64,000 nucleotides of DNA, from contig JANUWI010000001.1 in NCBI GenBank assembly GCA_025504975.1, forward strand, positions 4,836,001-4,900,000, written 5' to 3'. A program made the translations under genes and the position numbers. This document shows, in pieces, positions 21,608-33,232 of this stretch (within the stretch, counting starts at the first letter, position 1; each line of letters opens with the position of its first letter). Source of the DNA: Plenodomus lindquistii (taxonomy: Eukaryota; Ascomycota; Dothideomycetes; Pleosporales; Leptosphaeriaceae). Below the pieces are notes generated by a model, which was given only the letters and a program-made list of their open reading frames with translations, searched no databases and was not told where the DNA came from.

Positions 21608-22672
21608 CATGCATGCCATTCTCACATGTCTGCTCTTTTCGTGCAACCGTCGGTTTTTTGTCAAGATGAGACGAGTGCTCGTATTGACCAGATGATGTAG
21701 ATGATGCCGACCGCGTCCAATTCCTCAATCGTCCTGAGTCGCAGATGCAGCATCGACGACGCGAGCCATCGAGAGGAGGGAAGATGGTAAGGCCATCTTT
21801 GGGGCGAAGAATATCGGAGCCAGGTCACACATGGCCCAGCACGACAAGGCAACGACGCTCGAGAGAGGTGAACATTCGCGGACTGCTTGAGACGTTAGTC
21901 ATTGCATCATGCAAGAGCAACAGCACTGTTGAAAGTGACAGTGACGGTTCTGGAGATGCAGACGACGGCGACGCTAAGCATGAGGATAGATTTCTATCAC
22001 ATATGGTGAATTCGTGGCAGAGAGTCGGACCGAGGATGCGACAAAGGCAGCAGATGCGAAGGAGTGACAGCATGCTAGAATCTGTTCCCAGGCCAGACAC
22101 TGCCTGAGTATGACATGATCTTGGATGAATCCACATAAGGGTCAAAACGACTATACACGGATAGACTTGTCTAGCTTGTCACTACTACTGCACTCTACTT
22201 TAACCTCTCCAATTTCCTGGCAGCTGGTCTCTGTGCAACTTGTTCGGCACAAGACATGGCGTGCCAGTGTCAAGCTGGTGTAACAATGAAACGGTGCCAT
22301 TTGTGAGCACCTCGGATGCGACAGCCGAATGCAAGTAGTTTCTTCTTATCTTGACTACATCCATCTACGAGCTGCATCAATCAATGTCTACTCATCACAT
22401 TTGCAACCAACCCTCTGTGCTCGACTCTGATATGCAACACGGCCACAGGAGGTCTAGCAGATTCCATGGGGCGTCCGAGCGCGCCACGCTAATTTGGCTC
22501 CGGCACCAGGGCCCTTGACGTACAGCTCCTCTTGTGCGGGCGCCCAAATGGCCCGACCACCAAACTCGAAATCATCACAAACACCAAACTTTGCCTGATT
22601 CTCACCTGCCCTGTCGCGACAGACGCGTAGAAGACACCAACACACCTATACAGACCCCCACAACCCCCCACA
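21608..22672. other. Intergenic, 1.1 kb
   Basis: It contains the STRIPAK 3' flank and the promoter of the RGG protein. A plus-strand open frame of 120 codons (21745-22107, rich in Arg and Ser, ending in RRSDSMLESVPRPDTA) could be a small gene but shows no family motif, and a minus-strand frame overlaps it. It is left unannotated. Confidence 0.4.
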
Positions 22673-24272
22673 ATGGCACCCGAAGTCGTTTCCAAGCTGC
22701 AATCGCTAGTCACGGGCGAGTCCAAGAGCGCGCGCAAGAAGAAGGGCAAGAGCGAGGCTGGCGCTGCCGTGCCCGCTGCTCCCGAGCGGACTGCATCAGA
22801 GGCGGGTGCGGGCGGCTCACAGGCCCCGGGCAACGCCAATGGGACCGACAGCGACAATTCCTATGTTCGCGAGCTCCAGAAGTGAGTGCGCACTGGTAGC
22901 CCCTCTTGAGGGGTCCAAGCTGGGGAATCGCAGGAGCCCAAACACTGACGCGTTTCGCTTGTGTGCAGGAACATTCGCAACATCAACAAGAAGCTGGTAA
23001 GCGTGGTACCGTGACCTGTGCCATTCCACCCAGCTGACATGTGCGCCGCAGAATGCCACGCAAAAGGTCGACTCCATCCTGGCCGCAAACCCAGGCGTCT
23101 CGCTCGACGACCTCTTCGCAGCCCGCAAGATCAACCAGGACCAGAAGGCCCAGGCCGAGAGGAAGCCCGGTCTGCAGGCCCAGCTGGCGCAGCTCGAGGA
23201 GCAGTACGGCCACTACAAGAAGTATGGTGAGGAGCTCGAGGCCAAGCACAACAAGGAGAAGGAGCTGCTGTCCAAGTCACACGCGGGCGAGCTCGACGCA
23301 CTGAGGGACACAATCAAGGCCGAGGCAGCGCTGGAGCAGCAGAAGGTCGTCAAGGACAAGCTGCTGGCTTTCTCGCGTTTCCTGCGGGCTGCTGCGGCGA
23401 GGCGCGCACTGCAGGACGACGACTCGGAGCTGAGCAAGGGCTTCGAGGGCGCCTTACTGCAGGTCTATGGCGGCGATGCTGCGGCTGTCACGGCTGTGGA
23501 GAAGCTTGTTGACGGATCCGAGGAGAAGATTCCCTCTGTCGAAGGCACTGAGCTGGACGTCACTTGTACGTTGGCAGAACTTCAACAACATGCATGAGCC
23601 TGGAAGCTAACATCCACAGACACTCAGGTCATGCAGGCCGTCCTCGAAGAAGCTCCCTTTGCCGCCGAGGAAGCTTGGGTCGACGACGTCGCACAGTCAC
23701 AGCCCACTGCCCCCGAGACCGAGACACCCGACGCCGTCTCCGATCCCACCATCACAAACGCTGGTCTGACCGAGATCAACGCTGGCACCACCACCGCGAC
23801 CGAGCCTGTGCAGGACGAGACCTCAGCCGCACCTGCAGCGTCAAGCATTGAGCCCGAGGCTGCCAACGCTGCCGCAACGGAGCAGTGGGACAAGCAGCCC
23901 ACCGGCGCCGACGACCCCCTCAGCGAGTCCTTCGAGATCGTTCCCCGTGACCCCGCCGAGACCGAGACCCCTCACGTCGCTGCCGCCGTCACCAGCACCC
24001 AGAGCTGGGCCGACGACACTCCTGAGCCTGCCGCTGCACCAGCCCCCGCTGCTCAGAATGACGGCTTCTCAGAGGTCCACCACAACCGCGGTGGTCGTGG
24101 ACGCGGTGGACACCCAGGTGGCGAGCGTGGAGGATACCGTGGACGTGGCCGGGGTGGACCACGTGGTGACTTTGGCGGACGCGGCCGTGGTGGACGTGGT
24201 CGTGGAGGCGAGTTCCGTGGACGAGGTGGCTTTAGGGGAGCACCGCGCGGTGGTGAGCCTGCTGCTGCGTAG
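22673..24272 (+). CDS. YAG7-like RGG-repeat RNA-binding protein
   Basis: Four exons (22673-22881, 22969-22996, 23052-23565, 23620-24272), introns of 87, 55 and 54 nt, give 467 residues. Exon 2 is only 28 nt and encodes NIRNINKKL, framed by good splice sites. The order is: a Lys/Ala-rich N-terminus, a conserved block NATQKVDSILAANPGVSLDD, and a long coiled coil (LEEQYGHYKKYGEELEAKHN through LRDTIKAEAALEQQ). Next come a helical segment, an acidic Thr/Glu/Pro-rich region, and from about residue 405 a Gly/Arg repeat tract (GGRGRGGHPGG, RGRGRGGPRGD) typical of methylated RGG RNA-binding tails. The architecture fits fungal YAG7-like, Caprin-like proteins. Its function is not settled; ribosome or mRNP association is an inference from the RGG tail. 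Confidence 0.75.
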
Positions 24273-26529
24273 AGGGTTCTCTTCTCCGCAAATCATTTTC
24301 ATCGCATGGACCTTTACTGACGAAACGACTCGGATATGAGGTAGCATTGGGGAGTATCAGGCTGAGCATTTGAGCTTGCCCCCCTCCTCCAGCGGTGAGA
24401 AGAACATGTACAGCCAAAAATTCTTTGTTTCAAACATAGCATAGCATCGGATGGGATTATGGGGGCTTTTCTCGGATCTTTACAAGTTCTTCTCAGGGTG
24501 GGGGACCACGAACGTTGCATGTATGATTAGGGGTACGAACATGGTTCTCTTTTCTGGGGTTTACTTTACCGGTCTGGTGGGCGCTCAAGAATTCAATTTG
24601 GCTCCTCATCATCATTATCATCATTGAGGTCACGACGTGACTGCTATGCATATTGTTCACACCATGTAGCTGGTGGTATGAATGGCAAGAGAGAAAGAAA
24701 GAAGGGGTTGTGGAGTTGGTTGAGGCTTGAGCCTGAGGATGAGGCTGAGACTGAGACTGATCTACACGCGATGACAACGGAGATTGAGGCACACAGCGCG
24801 AGCGGCCAGGCATGCATGCATGGATTGTATGCAGATCCGGGGGAAATGTGTCGGGAGGGGGGCGGTGTGTACTCAACCATGTCATCATCTCCGAGCCGCC
24901 GAGATGGCTAGATTTTGAGTTTGTGGAGGTGGCTGTGCGAGGATTTGAGCCTCCTTCTCCACACAAAATCGTAGCCCCGCAACATATGCTCTTAAGAAGC
25001 AAAGACGAAAGAAAGCGTGCAAGGATTGTGAAGTCTCGGGTGATATGCTGGTAGACGTGAGTGCCATGGATGAGGTCAGAGTGGGAATGGAATGGCGGTG
25101 GACGGTGAAGTGGTGAAGTGGTGAAGTGTCAAGGTGGGATAATACTGGGTGATGAGAAGGGTTTCTGAGATAAGTCAGAAGGATCGACTAGTATAGCTGA
25201 CATGAAGGCATCGCATGCGCAAAGCTTGCAGCTCGTTCTGACTTTGCAATCCGTCAGTGACTTACTATGTAGCTCGTTTTCATCATGTCTCCCTATCTTG
25301 TTCATAGCACGACGTGTAAGTCTATACAGTAGCATGAAGACGACAAAAAGCACAGAGAGGTATTATACTATAATCTCTACTACTCCTGAAGACCACACGT
25401 AATATCTCATCACTGTCAGTAGCATCTTGATGTATTATGGTAGCTACGGTGAAACAGTGTAAGTAACTTTAATGACTCAATAAGTACGAGCTGCTCCTTC
25501 GTACAATCGCACCCTCATCTGCATGTCGAAGACTCCAATTACATGACATGACAAGAGGTGGCAGCATCCCGTCACTCTAGCTCACGATACCCCACGTGTT
25601 GTTGGGGCGAGGGGGCTTTTTGACTTTGCTGCGGTGATGCACGAACTAGCGGCCCGGGTAACAGATCTCCGATTTGACAATGCAACGTTATTTTTGCCCG
25701 CCCGTTGGGATAAGGCTTGCTGTTTTTCCCCACTTGGGACAGGTACGAATGTTTCACATGGGATTTTTGAGAATTGCGATGTTTTGGGCGGTGCAGTGGC
25801 AGGGTGTTGGCAGCTGTGTTGGTGCGGTCGCTGGCACCGCTGGGGTCGCATGGCAGTCAATGTTTTGCAGATTGATGGAGATGAGCATGTCTAGGGAATG
25901 TGGACGAATGCGAGGCGTGGCAGTGAGGGCTGGTGGGTAGAGGGACAGCAAGGCGGAGATCTTGATCTGATAAGATGGATGCACAGATGTGGCCTGGAGA
26001 TGACGTGCATGTCGATTCGGGGTTGCACGAGACACAGCGCGTTCTGCGACTCTGTTCCGTGCCTGAACTCTGATGAACAGTCTTCCTTGCATGTACTACC
26101 TTCTATGCTCATCTCAACCTTCCAGAGGCTCATTGCAAGCAACTACCGCCTTGTCATCGCCCTCCATCAGTGCCGGCAGGTGAACTGACAATCAGGCCAG
26201 GTGCGCAGGGATCAGCCGCTAATGCAGTTAGTTCCCCTTGGCAGATGCGAACCTCCTCACCTTGCCTTTGCACCTCCTGCGCGCCTCTCCGCCCTCCACG
26301 CCACCCACAATCGCCGACAACCGCCAAACACCCCGTCATTCGCTGTTCCAAGCCCGTCTGCAGCCCGAAAAATTGTTGCGATTTTGATCATTCTCCTGCA
26401 GCCGGCTGTGGCGGATCCACCGACGCATGGTGGCCCCCAACACACTCCGCACTTGTACCTGCCGGCCGCCAACGAGCTGCGCGCTTGCGCTGAGACACGA
26501 AAACGACTAGCGATTCACCCGCAATTGCC
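24273..26529. other. Gene-poor stretch, 2.3 kb
   Basis: No gene is supported. It holds the 3' flank of the RGG gene, a short (GGTGAAGT)3 tandem repeat near 25104-25128, a MITE-like copy at 25264-25505, and the demethylase promoter. Confidence 0.5.
25264..25505. mobile_element. MITE-like element, copy 3
   Basis: It aligns end to end with the 36666-36913 copy in the same orientation. Shared blocks in order are TAGCTCGTTTT, TCTATACAGTAGCA, TATAATCTCTACTACT, CACACGTAATAT, GTAAGTAACTT, TGACTCAATAAGTACGAGC and CTCCTTCGTACA. The right terminal repeat is intact and the left one is worn (TATGTAGCTCGT). There is no open reading frame. Confidence 0.7.
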
Positions 26530-29500
26530 ATGGATGCACCAGCAGACGTTGTCGCTTCGGTCGAGGCACCCGTCGCACATGACGACGATGTGCCTGCAGC
26601 CGCTGTTCTAACTCCACCTACCAGCGAGGAGAACGACAAGAGGGAGGAGAGGATGTCATCGGAATTGACTGATATCGACAGCGACGATGGCGAGGATATT
26701 GAGCCCGACCATTACTTCGAGGGCGGCAAGGTGCCCGTCTTTAAGCCGGTATGTTGTGCACCTGCGCAAGAGCTTCCTTGTGCCGTGGTTGCGATCGCAT
26801 GCATATCCTTATGCTGCCATGTGCATGTGAGTGTGCAAGGCGTGTACTAACCTGCACATTCGTAGACTATGGACCAATTCCGCAATTTCAAGCGCTTCAT
26901 CGACAAGATCGACAAGCATGGCATGAAGTCTGGCATCGTCAAGGTCATTCCACCGGCAGAGTGGTAAGCCAATGCGACTTCCAATCCCATACAATTTGCG
27001 ACTGATCACATGCACAGGCGCGAGTCCCTCCCCGACCTCAGCGAAGCCGTCAAGGCCATCAAAGTCAAGAACCCAATTACCCAGGAATTTGCCGGCCAGC
27101 ACGGCATCTACACACAAGCAAACATTGAGAAGCAGCGATCGTACAACCTGCCCGAGTGGCGTGCCGTCACCGACGAGGCGCATCATCAACCCCCGGCCAA
27201 GCGAGGCGAGCGACGGAAAGCCGCCGCTGAGGCCCCATCTCGTACGCGCTCCACACGTGCTCAGGCCGCCCCCGCAAACGCCGATGGCGACTCCCCGGCC
27301 CCAAGGCGCGGACCTGGTCGTCCACCACGCAGACGTCAGGCTAAGAGGGAACAAGTTGACGATGAGGATGAGGATGCCGAGTCTATTGATGTGCCTCCTA
27401 CGCCCACGTCGCCTGGCAAAGAAGAGAAGAGGACCACAAGGACAAGGACAAGGGTCAAGAAGGAAGTCAATGAAGAGGCTACACCATCAAGAGCTCGTGG
27501 CCGCCAGCCAAAGACACCGGTTGACCAGAAGAAGTCTGTCTCTTCGCGTCGACTGAATAATCGTGGCGCTGTAGCAGAGTGGATCGACGAAGCTGCGTTT
27601 GAGGACTTTGACTACCACCTTCCAGGCCTAGAGGAATTTACAGTCGAGCGCTGCAAGGAATTGGAAGACAATTATTGGAAGACCATCAATTACGGATCGC
27701 CAATGTATGGAGCCGACATGCCTGGATCGCTCTTCGATGATCGGACTACCTCCTGGAACGTTGCTAAATTGCCCAATCTGCTCGATGTTCTTGGGACAAA
27801 AGTCCCGGGTGTCAACACAGCCTACCTCTACTTGGGCATGTGGAAAGCTACTTTTGCATGGCATTTGGAGGATGTTGATCTTTACAGCATCAACTACATC
27901 CACTTTGGCGCTCCCAAGCAGTGGTATTCCATCTCTCAGGAGGATGCTCGACGATTCGAAGCAGCGATGAAGAGTATCTGGCCGAACGATGCGAAGCACT
28001 GCTCTCAGTTTCTGCGACACAAGACCTATCTCATCTCGCCTCAACGCCTTGAGAGGGACTTCAATATCAAGGTTAACCGACTGGTTCACTATGAAGGCGA
28101 GTTTGTCATCACGTACCCCTACGGCTACCACTCGGGCTACAACATCGGTTACAATTGTGCAGAGTCGGTCAACTTCGCCAACGAATCGTGGCTGAGTTAC
28201 GGTCGGATTGCGAAGAAATGCAACTGCGAGTCCGACAGCGTTTGGGTCGATGTCAATGAGATTGAACGCAAATTGCGCGGCGAACCGACTCCCGAGTACT
28301 ATGAGGAAACCGACGACGACGAGGACGAAGAAGATGGTGCAGATCATCTTCCTAGCCCTCCACCTAGCGTAGCAGGCAAACCGAAAGCAAGGCCAGGACG
28401 CAAGCCAACCACCAACAAGCGGAAGCGTGGAAAGGAAGATCCCAAGGATACACCTCAAACCAAGAAGGTCAAGCGCATCCGTATTCGCATCAGGATTCCT
28501 GGGAGAGGCATGCCGTGTATCCTCTGTCCGAATGACGTGGAGTACGATGATCTGCTGCCCACCGACAATGGCATGAAGGCTCATCGTATCTGTGCTGACT
28601 ACACGCCTGAGACGTTCATTGTCAAGAAGGCTGAAGGCGAGACTGTATGCAACGTCGCAAACATTGGCAAGGATCGTCTTGAGCTCAAGTGCAACTACTG
28701 CCGTTCCAAGCGTGGCGCTGTCTTCCAGTGTTCACAGAAGAAGTGTACCAGGGCCTTCCACGCTACGTGTGCGGTGGCAGCTGGTGTTCAGGTCGACCTT
28801 GGTCCTATGCCAACGTTTGACGAAGAGGGCACGGAGTACTTCTACGACGGTTATGACTTCCGATGTCGTTTCCATCGACCGAAGAAGAGGAACAACAAGA
28901 CTGTCGATGTCGACGCTCTGGAGAAGGATAAGTTTGTCATGGCATATGGCAAAACGCTCAAGCCCAAGGACGTCATTCAGTTCCAATACGTGGGTGGTGA
29001 GATGTACCAAATTTACGGTGCGCAGGTTGTTGAGAATAGGCCTGGCGAGCAGGCTGTGTTGGTGGATGTGCTTCCTGATGGGTATGTACCAGCTGACTCT
29101 GGTCAAGACCATGTGCTAACAATGATAAGTGATCGTGTGGAAGTTGAGTGGAAGTACATCCTGAAGCTCCACCCCGACGAGTCTCAACGACCGAAGCCAT
29201 CTGCGAACGCTAAGCCACTTCCTGAGCATCTCAAAGAAAGCGATGCCTCGCTTGATATTACCAATCGCACAGACGGTGTACCTGAGATTGGTGATCCCTT
29301 CCACGATCCTAATTCTGACCAGAAATGGGCAGAGTGGAACACTGCGCCTCAAGTCACTCACAAGACTGCAAAGGTCGATCTCAGCAAGGAGAATCAGCTT
29401 TGGTACTATCTTGGAAAGCCTTCGACAGAGGCAAAGGCACAATACACTGAACATCCAGGAAAGCCGCGGCACAACACTAAGAGCAATTTCCTCGACACTG

Positions 29501-30933
29501 TCAAGCCACCACCTCCGCCGGTGCCTACGTTCCATCGGGCTGCATACCCTGCTACGTACCCGCTCAAACCTGCGCCGATCTCTGTACCTCCACGAACTCC
29601 TATGCAGCACCAGCTACAGCCTAGTCGACCATACCAGTACAGGCCAAAGGATACTACGGCGAACTCGTGGAAGTCGCCTGTCTATAAGTCTGATACGAGG
29701 AAGAATCCGAACTCTCCTGTCGCCCATCAGCCGAATGTCAGCTACGATCATCGGCCTCCGTCCGCTGGGTATGGTCAGGGGGCGTACCAAGGTTATCATT
29801 CACACCGCCCGCCGCAGCCACAGCAACAACATCAGCCTCAACAATACCAGTACCATCCATATGTACCACCACAGTCTTACTCGACTTCGACTTGGAAGGC
29901 ACAGCCATCTACCACTGATCCCAGCCTACAGAATGGGGTCAACCAATACCCTCACTCATCGCAGCACAACAAGTCTCTACCACCACACCCTTACTCACAA
30001 GCCTCATCAGGACTCCCGCCGTCTCCGTACTCTCACAGCCCAGGACAGCAGCCAAGTGCCGCCGCCTCTTACTCCGCGGGCCAAGCCCAACGAGGCACTC
30101 CCCATGGTCGCTCGTCGATCCCAAACACGCTGAGCAACCCAGCAGTCGGGCCTCCCAAACCACCAAAGTACGCCATAACACCCTCCACCTCCTCCATTAT
30201 CCATGCTGCCCACTCCCCTACTGAATACCTCACCTACGTCATGAACTACCCTTATCTGCGCAATGCCTATCTGCGTCGAACAAAAACTTACATTTCTCCT
30301 TATAGTCTGGACGGCGGTATTACGGCTGAGTGGATGCCCAAGCAGATCCAGGTGCCTGCGCCAAGTGGGCCTGTTGGTATTGGTCTTGGTGGGAAACCTG
30401 GAGTTGTGTCGAGTCCCCAGGGATACTATCATGGGCATGGTGGCGCGCCAGGGTACACGGGGAGTCCTTCCGGGTTACCGACACCGCGACCGGCCGCACA
30501 ATTTCAATCTCCTGATGCGTTTCAGCGCGAAATGGCAAGGAGTGCGCAACCAGCTGAGGCGCCAAAGTGGGAGCAAATGCTCAAGCAACTCGCCACTTCT
30601 ACGGGTCCGGGTCCTTCTTCTTCAACAGGCACAACGCACACACCGCAGGCCCCGCAACCACGATACCCCCCGTTGAGTTCACGGTCAGGACTCCCGTATG
30701 ATATGCCGCGCAGCATGTCTCATGCAAGTAGCGGTGTAGTGGCAACGCCGACACCATCAGCGAGGGAAGTGCAGAGGCCGACGCCCAGCCCGATCAGCGA
30801 TGATGGAAAGAATGGTGAAGCAGCAGCTGCTGCTGGTGCAAAGACAGCGCCGGATGTAAACGGTGGTACATTACTGCCGCTGCAGAAGAGTGTGCCGCAG
30901 GTTCATGGCGGCGAGACGTGGCGCTATACTTGA
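26530..30933 (+). CDS. KDM4-type JmjN-JmjC-ePHD histone demethylase
   Basis: Four exons (26530-26748, 26866-26963, 27018-29081, 29130-30933) give 1394 residues. JmjN spans residues 68-106 (PVFKPTMDQFRNFKRFID...). A basic AT-hook-like linker (RRGPGRPPRRR) follows. The JmjC core carries the iron ligands His388 and Glu390 (WHLEDVDLYSINY) and His477 (GYHSGYNIGYNCAES). A Cys/His zinc site is also present (HCSQFLRHK, KKCNC). An extended PHD (about 604-727, CILCPNDVEYDD, CNYCRSKRGAVFQC, FHATCAVAAG) matches the JMJD2 arrangement. A short Tudor-like segment comes next, then a Pro/Gln/Tyr-rich disordered tail. By family it removes methyl groups from H3K9me3/H3K36me3. Unlike yeast Rph1/Gis1 it has no C2H2 fingers. 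The last intron (48 nt) has no stop, so only the join LPDG-DRVEVEW argues for splicing. Confidence 0.9.
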
Positions 30934-32053
30934 GCTTACGATGTGAAGTGAAGTGAAGTGAAGTGTATGAGAATGAGGCATGTGTTTTCTTCACGCAATG
31001 TATTTTAAACATGGTTGTATGAGTGTTATGATGGTCATGGCTTCCTTGGCTTTTTCTTTTCTTCAGGTGGAAAGATGGGATGTTGGCGTGGTGGAGTTTA
31101 TATCAGCATGGGATATGGGATTTTTCAGTGGGTAAGCTCATGTACTTCAGTTCAGTATGATGTTGCATCCTGGTTTTCTGCAACGGATGTGTATGGACTG
31201 TGAAGGATCGGTCTGAAGGTTCAAGCAAATACATCTTTCATCTTATCTTCACCGAAATCACAGTCGTGTTTTTGTTTGCTGCTGTGTATGGTGTACGTAT
31301 CCATGTGGCTGGTGCCGTACGCGTAAAACGCATAGGATCAACGTGAGACGCACACCTATAAATTCTCTACATCTTTAGATGATGATGATATGACATTACA
31401 AGTTTTAACGTATTCAAGGGTGTACTTGTTGATTAGTGGGATGTTGTCTGTTGTACGGAAGATGTTGCAATAAACCCTAGCAATACTATACTTGTAAGTA
31501 AGGATATCCTCTTGTAATATTATATGAGTAACTATAACTAATTAACAACATAATACCAATAAACTATCACACAAATAAAATTGAAAGAGTGTACAAGCCT
31601 TTTTTTTAGGAAAAGTGAGAGCAAGTTATCTGAAGTGATGGATTGTATTCCTGATATCCAACTACCTTAGCACCAGAAAAGTGCTCTTCACTGTATGCGA
31701 TTCGCCTATAAGATGTCGGGTCTTGGCCTTGACAAATGCTGTAGCAGGGTGAGACGAACTTGGCTTCTTATAGTTGATCCCAATAAGTCTAGACCATCTG
31801 ATTAGGCTTCTCACGCATCACGCATTTGGTTCCGTCGAAAGTGACCTTTTTTTCGGGAGTGAATGATGCGTCTTCCACCTCGTGCTGCCCCACTGATGGT
31901 TTGTCTGTGCTAGAAGACTCCATGCACGCCAGTCATGTGCTAAGATCTTGTGCTGAAGAGGATATGACCATCCCAGTATCGATCAACTTTGCCATGAACG
32001 AACTCAACCTCATCGCCACCCAAACCACAAAGCAGACCCCATCCCGCTGAGCC
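30934..32053. other. Intergenic, 1.1 kb, partly AT-rich
   Basis: The demethylase 3' flank starts with a short tandem repeat (30941-30966). Bases about 31,380-31,620 are markedly AT-rich with no open frame, as in decayed or RIP-affected repeats, although no source element is recognised. No gene is supported. Confidence 0.45.
30941..30966. repeat. (GTGAA)n short tandem repeat
   Basis: About four and a half copies of a 5-bp unit (GTGAAGTGAAGTGAAGTG) lie just after the demethylase stop codon, in its 3' UTR region. Confidence 0.7.
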
Positions 32054-32653
32054 ATGGCAACGCGCCTAAGCGACACAGAAGCTCGCGCTCTATTCGGAAA
32101 CGGCTTCATACCCGGCCAAATGACCTTCCTATGTGAAGACGGAACATACCTAGTAGGTTCGAGCTCCGCCTTGACGCTCGCGACAATCACTTCGCCGGAT
32201 AGTCTCCTAGGCGGAGAAGATCAAGTGAATCTCTTTCACACCCGATCATCCCATCGTTCAGAACAGACGCCATCCCCCAGCACAACAGACGACCTCATAA
32301 TCCAAGGACGCGACTTCCCACGCTCCTACGACGAAGACGCGCACTCCGCCTCCGGAAACACAGAACACGCGCTCGCCCTTCGTATTCCTGATAGCCATCT
32401 TACCGACGCTGTACTCGTGGAGACGCGACAAGCACGCCATCTCGCGGGCCTTGACACGAGCGAGTTGGATAACGAGATTGCGAGACGTATACTTTATGAT
32501 CCTCGGTCTTGGGGCTGGGTTGGTAGGGAAGTTGCGGTTCGGGGGTGGGTGGATGATTCTGAAGCTGTGAGGAGGATGCAGAGGGTGCGAAGGGAGGAGT
32601 ACCCACGGTATCTGTGGGCTGGACGGAGGGTTGGGCGGGGTGCGAGGTGGTAG
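32054..32653 (+). CDS. Unrecognised protein A, paralogue of the next gene
   Basis: A single frame of 199 residues with a strong start context (GAGCCATGGC). No known domain is recognised. The C-terminal third contains ETRQARHLAGLDTSELDNE and RRILYDPRSWGWVGRE, which closely matches ARHIAGLDTTDVDREI and YRVLLNPHRWGEIGR in the gene 1 kb downstream. The two therefore share a domain of about 45 residues centred on AGLDT and W-G. The rest is Ser/Thr-rich, and the tail is Arg-rich (AGRRVGRGARW). No signal peptide or membrane span is seen. The conservation between the pair and the coding-like composition argue that it is real; the function is unknown. Confidence 0.7.
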   Translation: MATRLSDTEARALFGNGFIPGQMTFLCEDGTYLVGSSSALTLATITSPDSLLGGEDQVNLFHTRSSHRSEQTPSPSTTDDLIIQGRDFPRSYDEDAHSASGNTEHALALRIPDSHLTDAVLVETRQARHLAGLDTSELDNEIARRILYDPRSWGWVGREVAVRGWVDDSEAVRRMQRVRREEYPRYLWAGRRVGRGARW

Positions 32654-33232
32654 TTTGGATGGTTTGGATGGGAGAGGTGAGGAGGATTTAATTTGGGAAT
32701 GTGGAGATCGAGGTTGTGGAGTGGCAGGGAGATGGCAGGGAGATTGGGAGGTGATGTAGTTAGTTTACTATTACTTCTGGAAATCCAGACGGAATTGAGG
32801 ATTCTCTATAAAGATCTTAGTGTGTTGCGTTGACTGCGGTGAGCTGTGGCTAGTCCTGCTGGGGACTCAGTTCCTACCAATTCCTTCATAGATGCACTCC
32901 CTTTATGGTGGAGTTTGACACCGGGTTTGAAAGTCCATGATCATCAAGTGGCCACACCATATAGTCGCTCTTACCCACACTGAAGCAAGTCAAGCGCATC
33001 CAGTACTCCCTATGAGAAGGCGCGTTGCCTTGTCGAGCTTGGTACAGCCACTTCCAATCTCAGTTCTTGTATTCCTCATTATAGATTCGCCTGCAACATG
33101 CTTGATTCTTGTGTCTCTTACCTTCATTTACACTGAGCACATATGCTAATACCATCGTTTCACTATCATTGATACTCTGAACACACAAGAACCACGCCAT
33201 CCCACATTCTCTTCGACCGTTACTCGCCCGAA
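32654..33232. other. Intergenic, 579 bp
   Basis: This is the spacer between the two paralogous unknown genes. G-rich 3' flank is followed by ordinary promoter-like sequence. No separate feature is seen. Confidence 0.5.

Noticed and set aside
21745..22107. 120-codon plus-strand frame between the STRIPAK and RGG genes
   Set aside because: Arg/Ser-rich with no motif and an overlapping minus-strand frame; not enough support for a gene.
24925..25030. tRNA-like B box (GGCTCAAATCC) on the minus strand
   Set aside because: A T-arm-like hairpin can be drawn, but no matching 5' acceptor strand, D arm or canonical anticodon loop was found within tRNA length.
27628..28584. 318-codon antisense open frame in the demethylase
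   Set aside because: It lies over the conserved JmjC region and only reflects its codon use.
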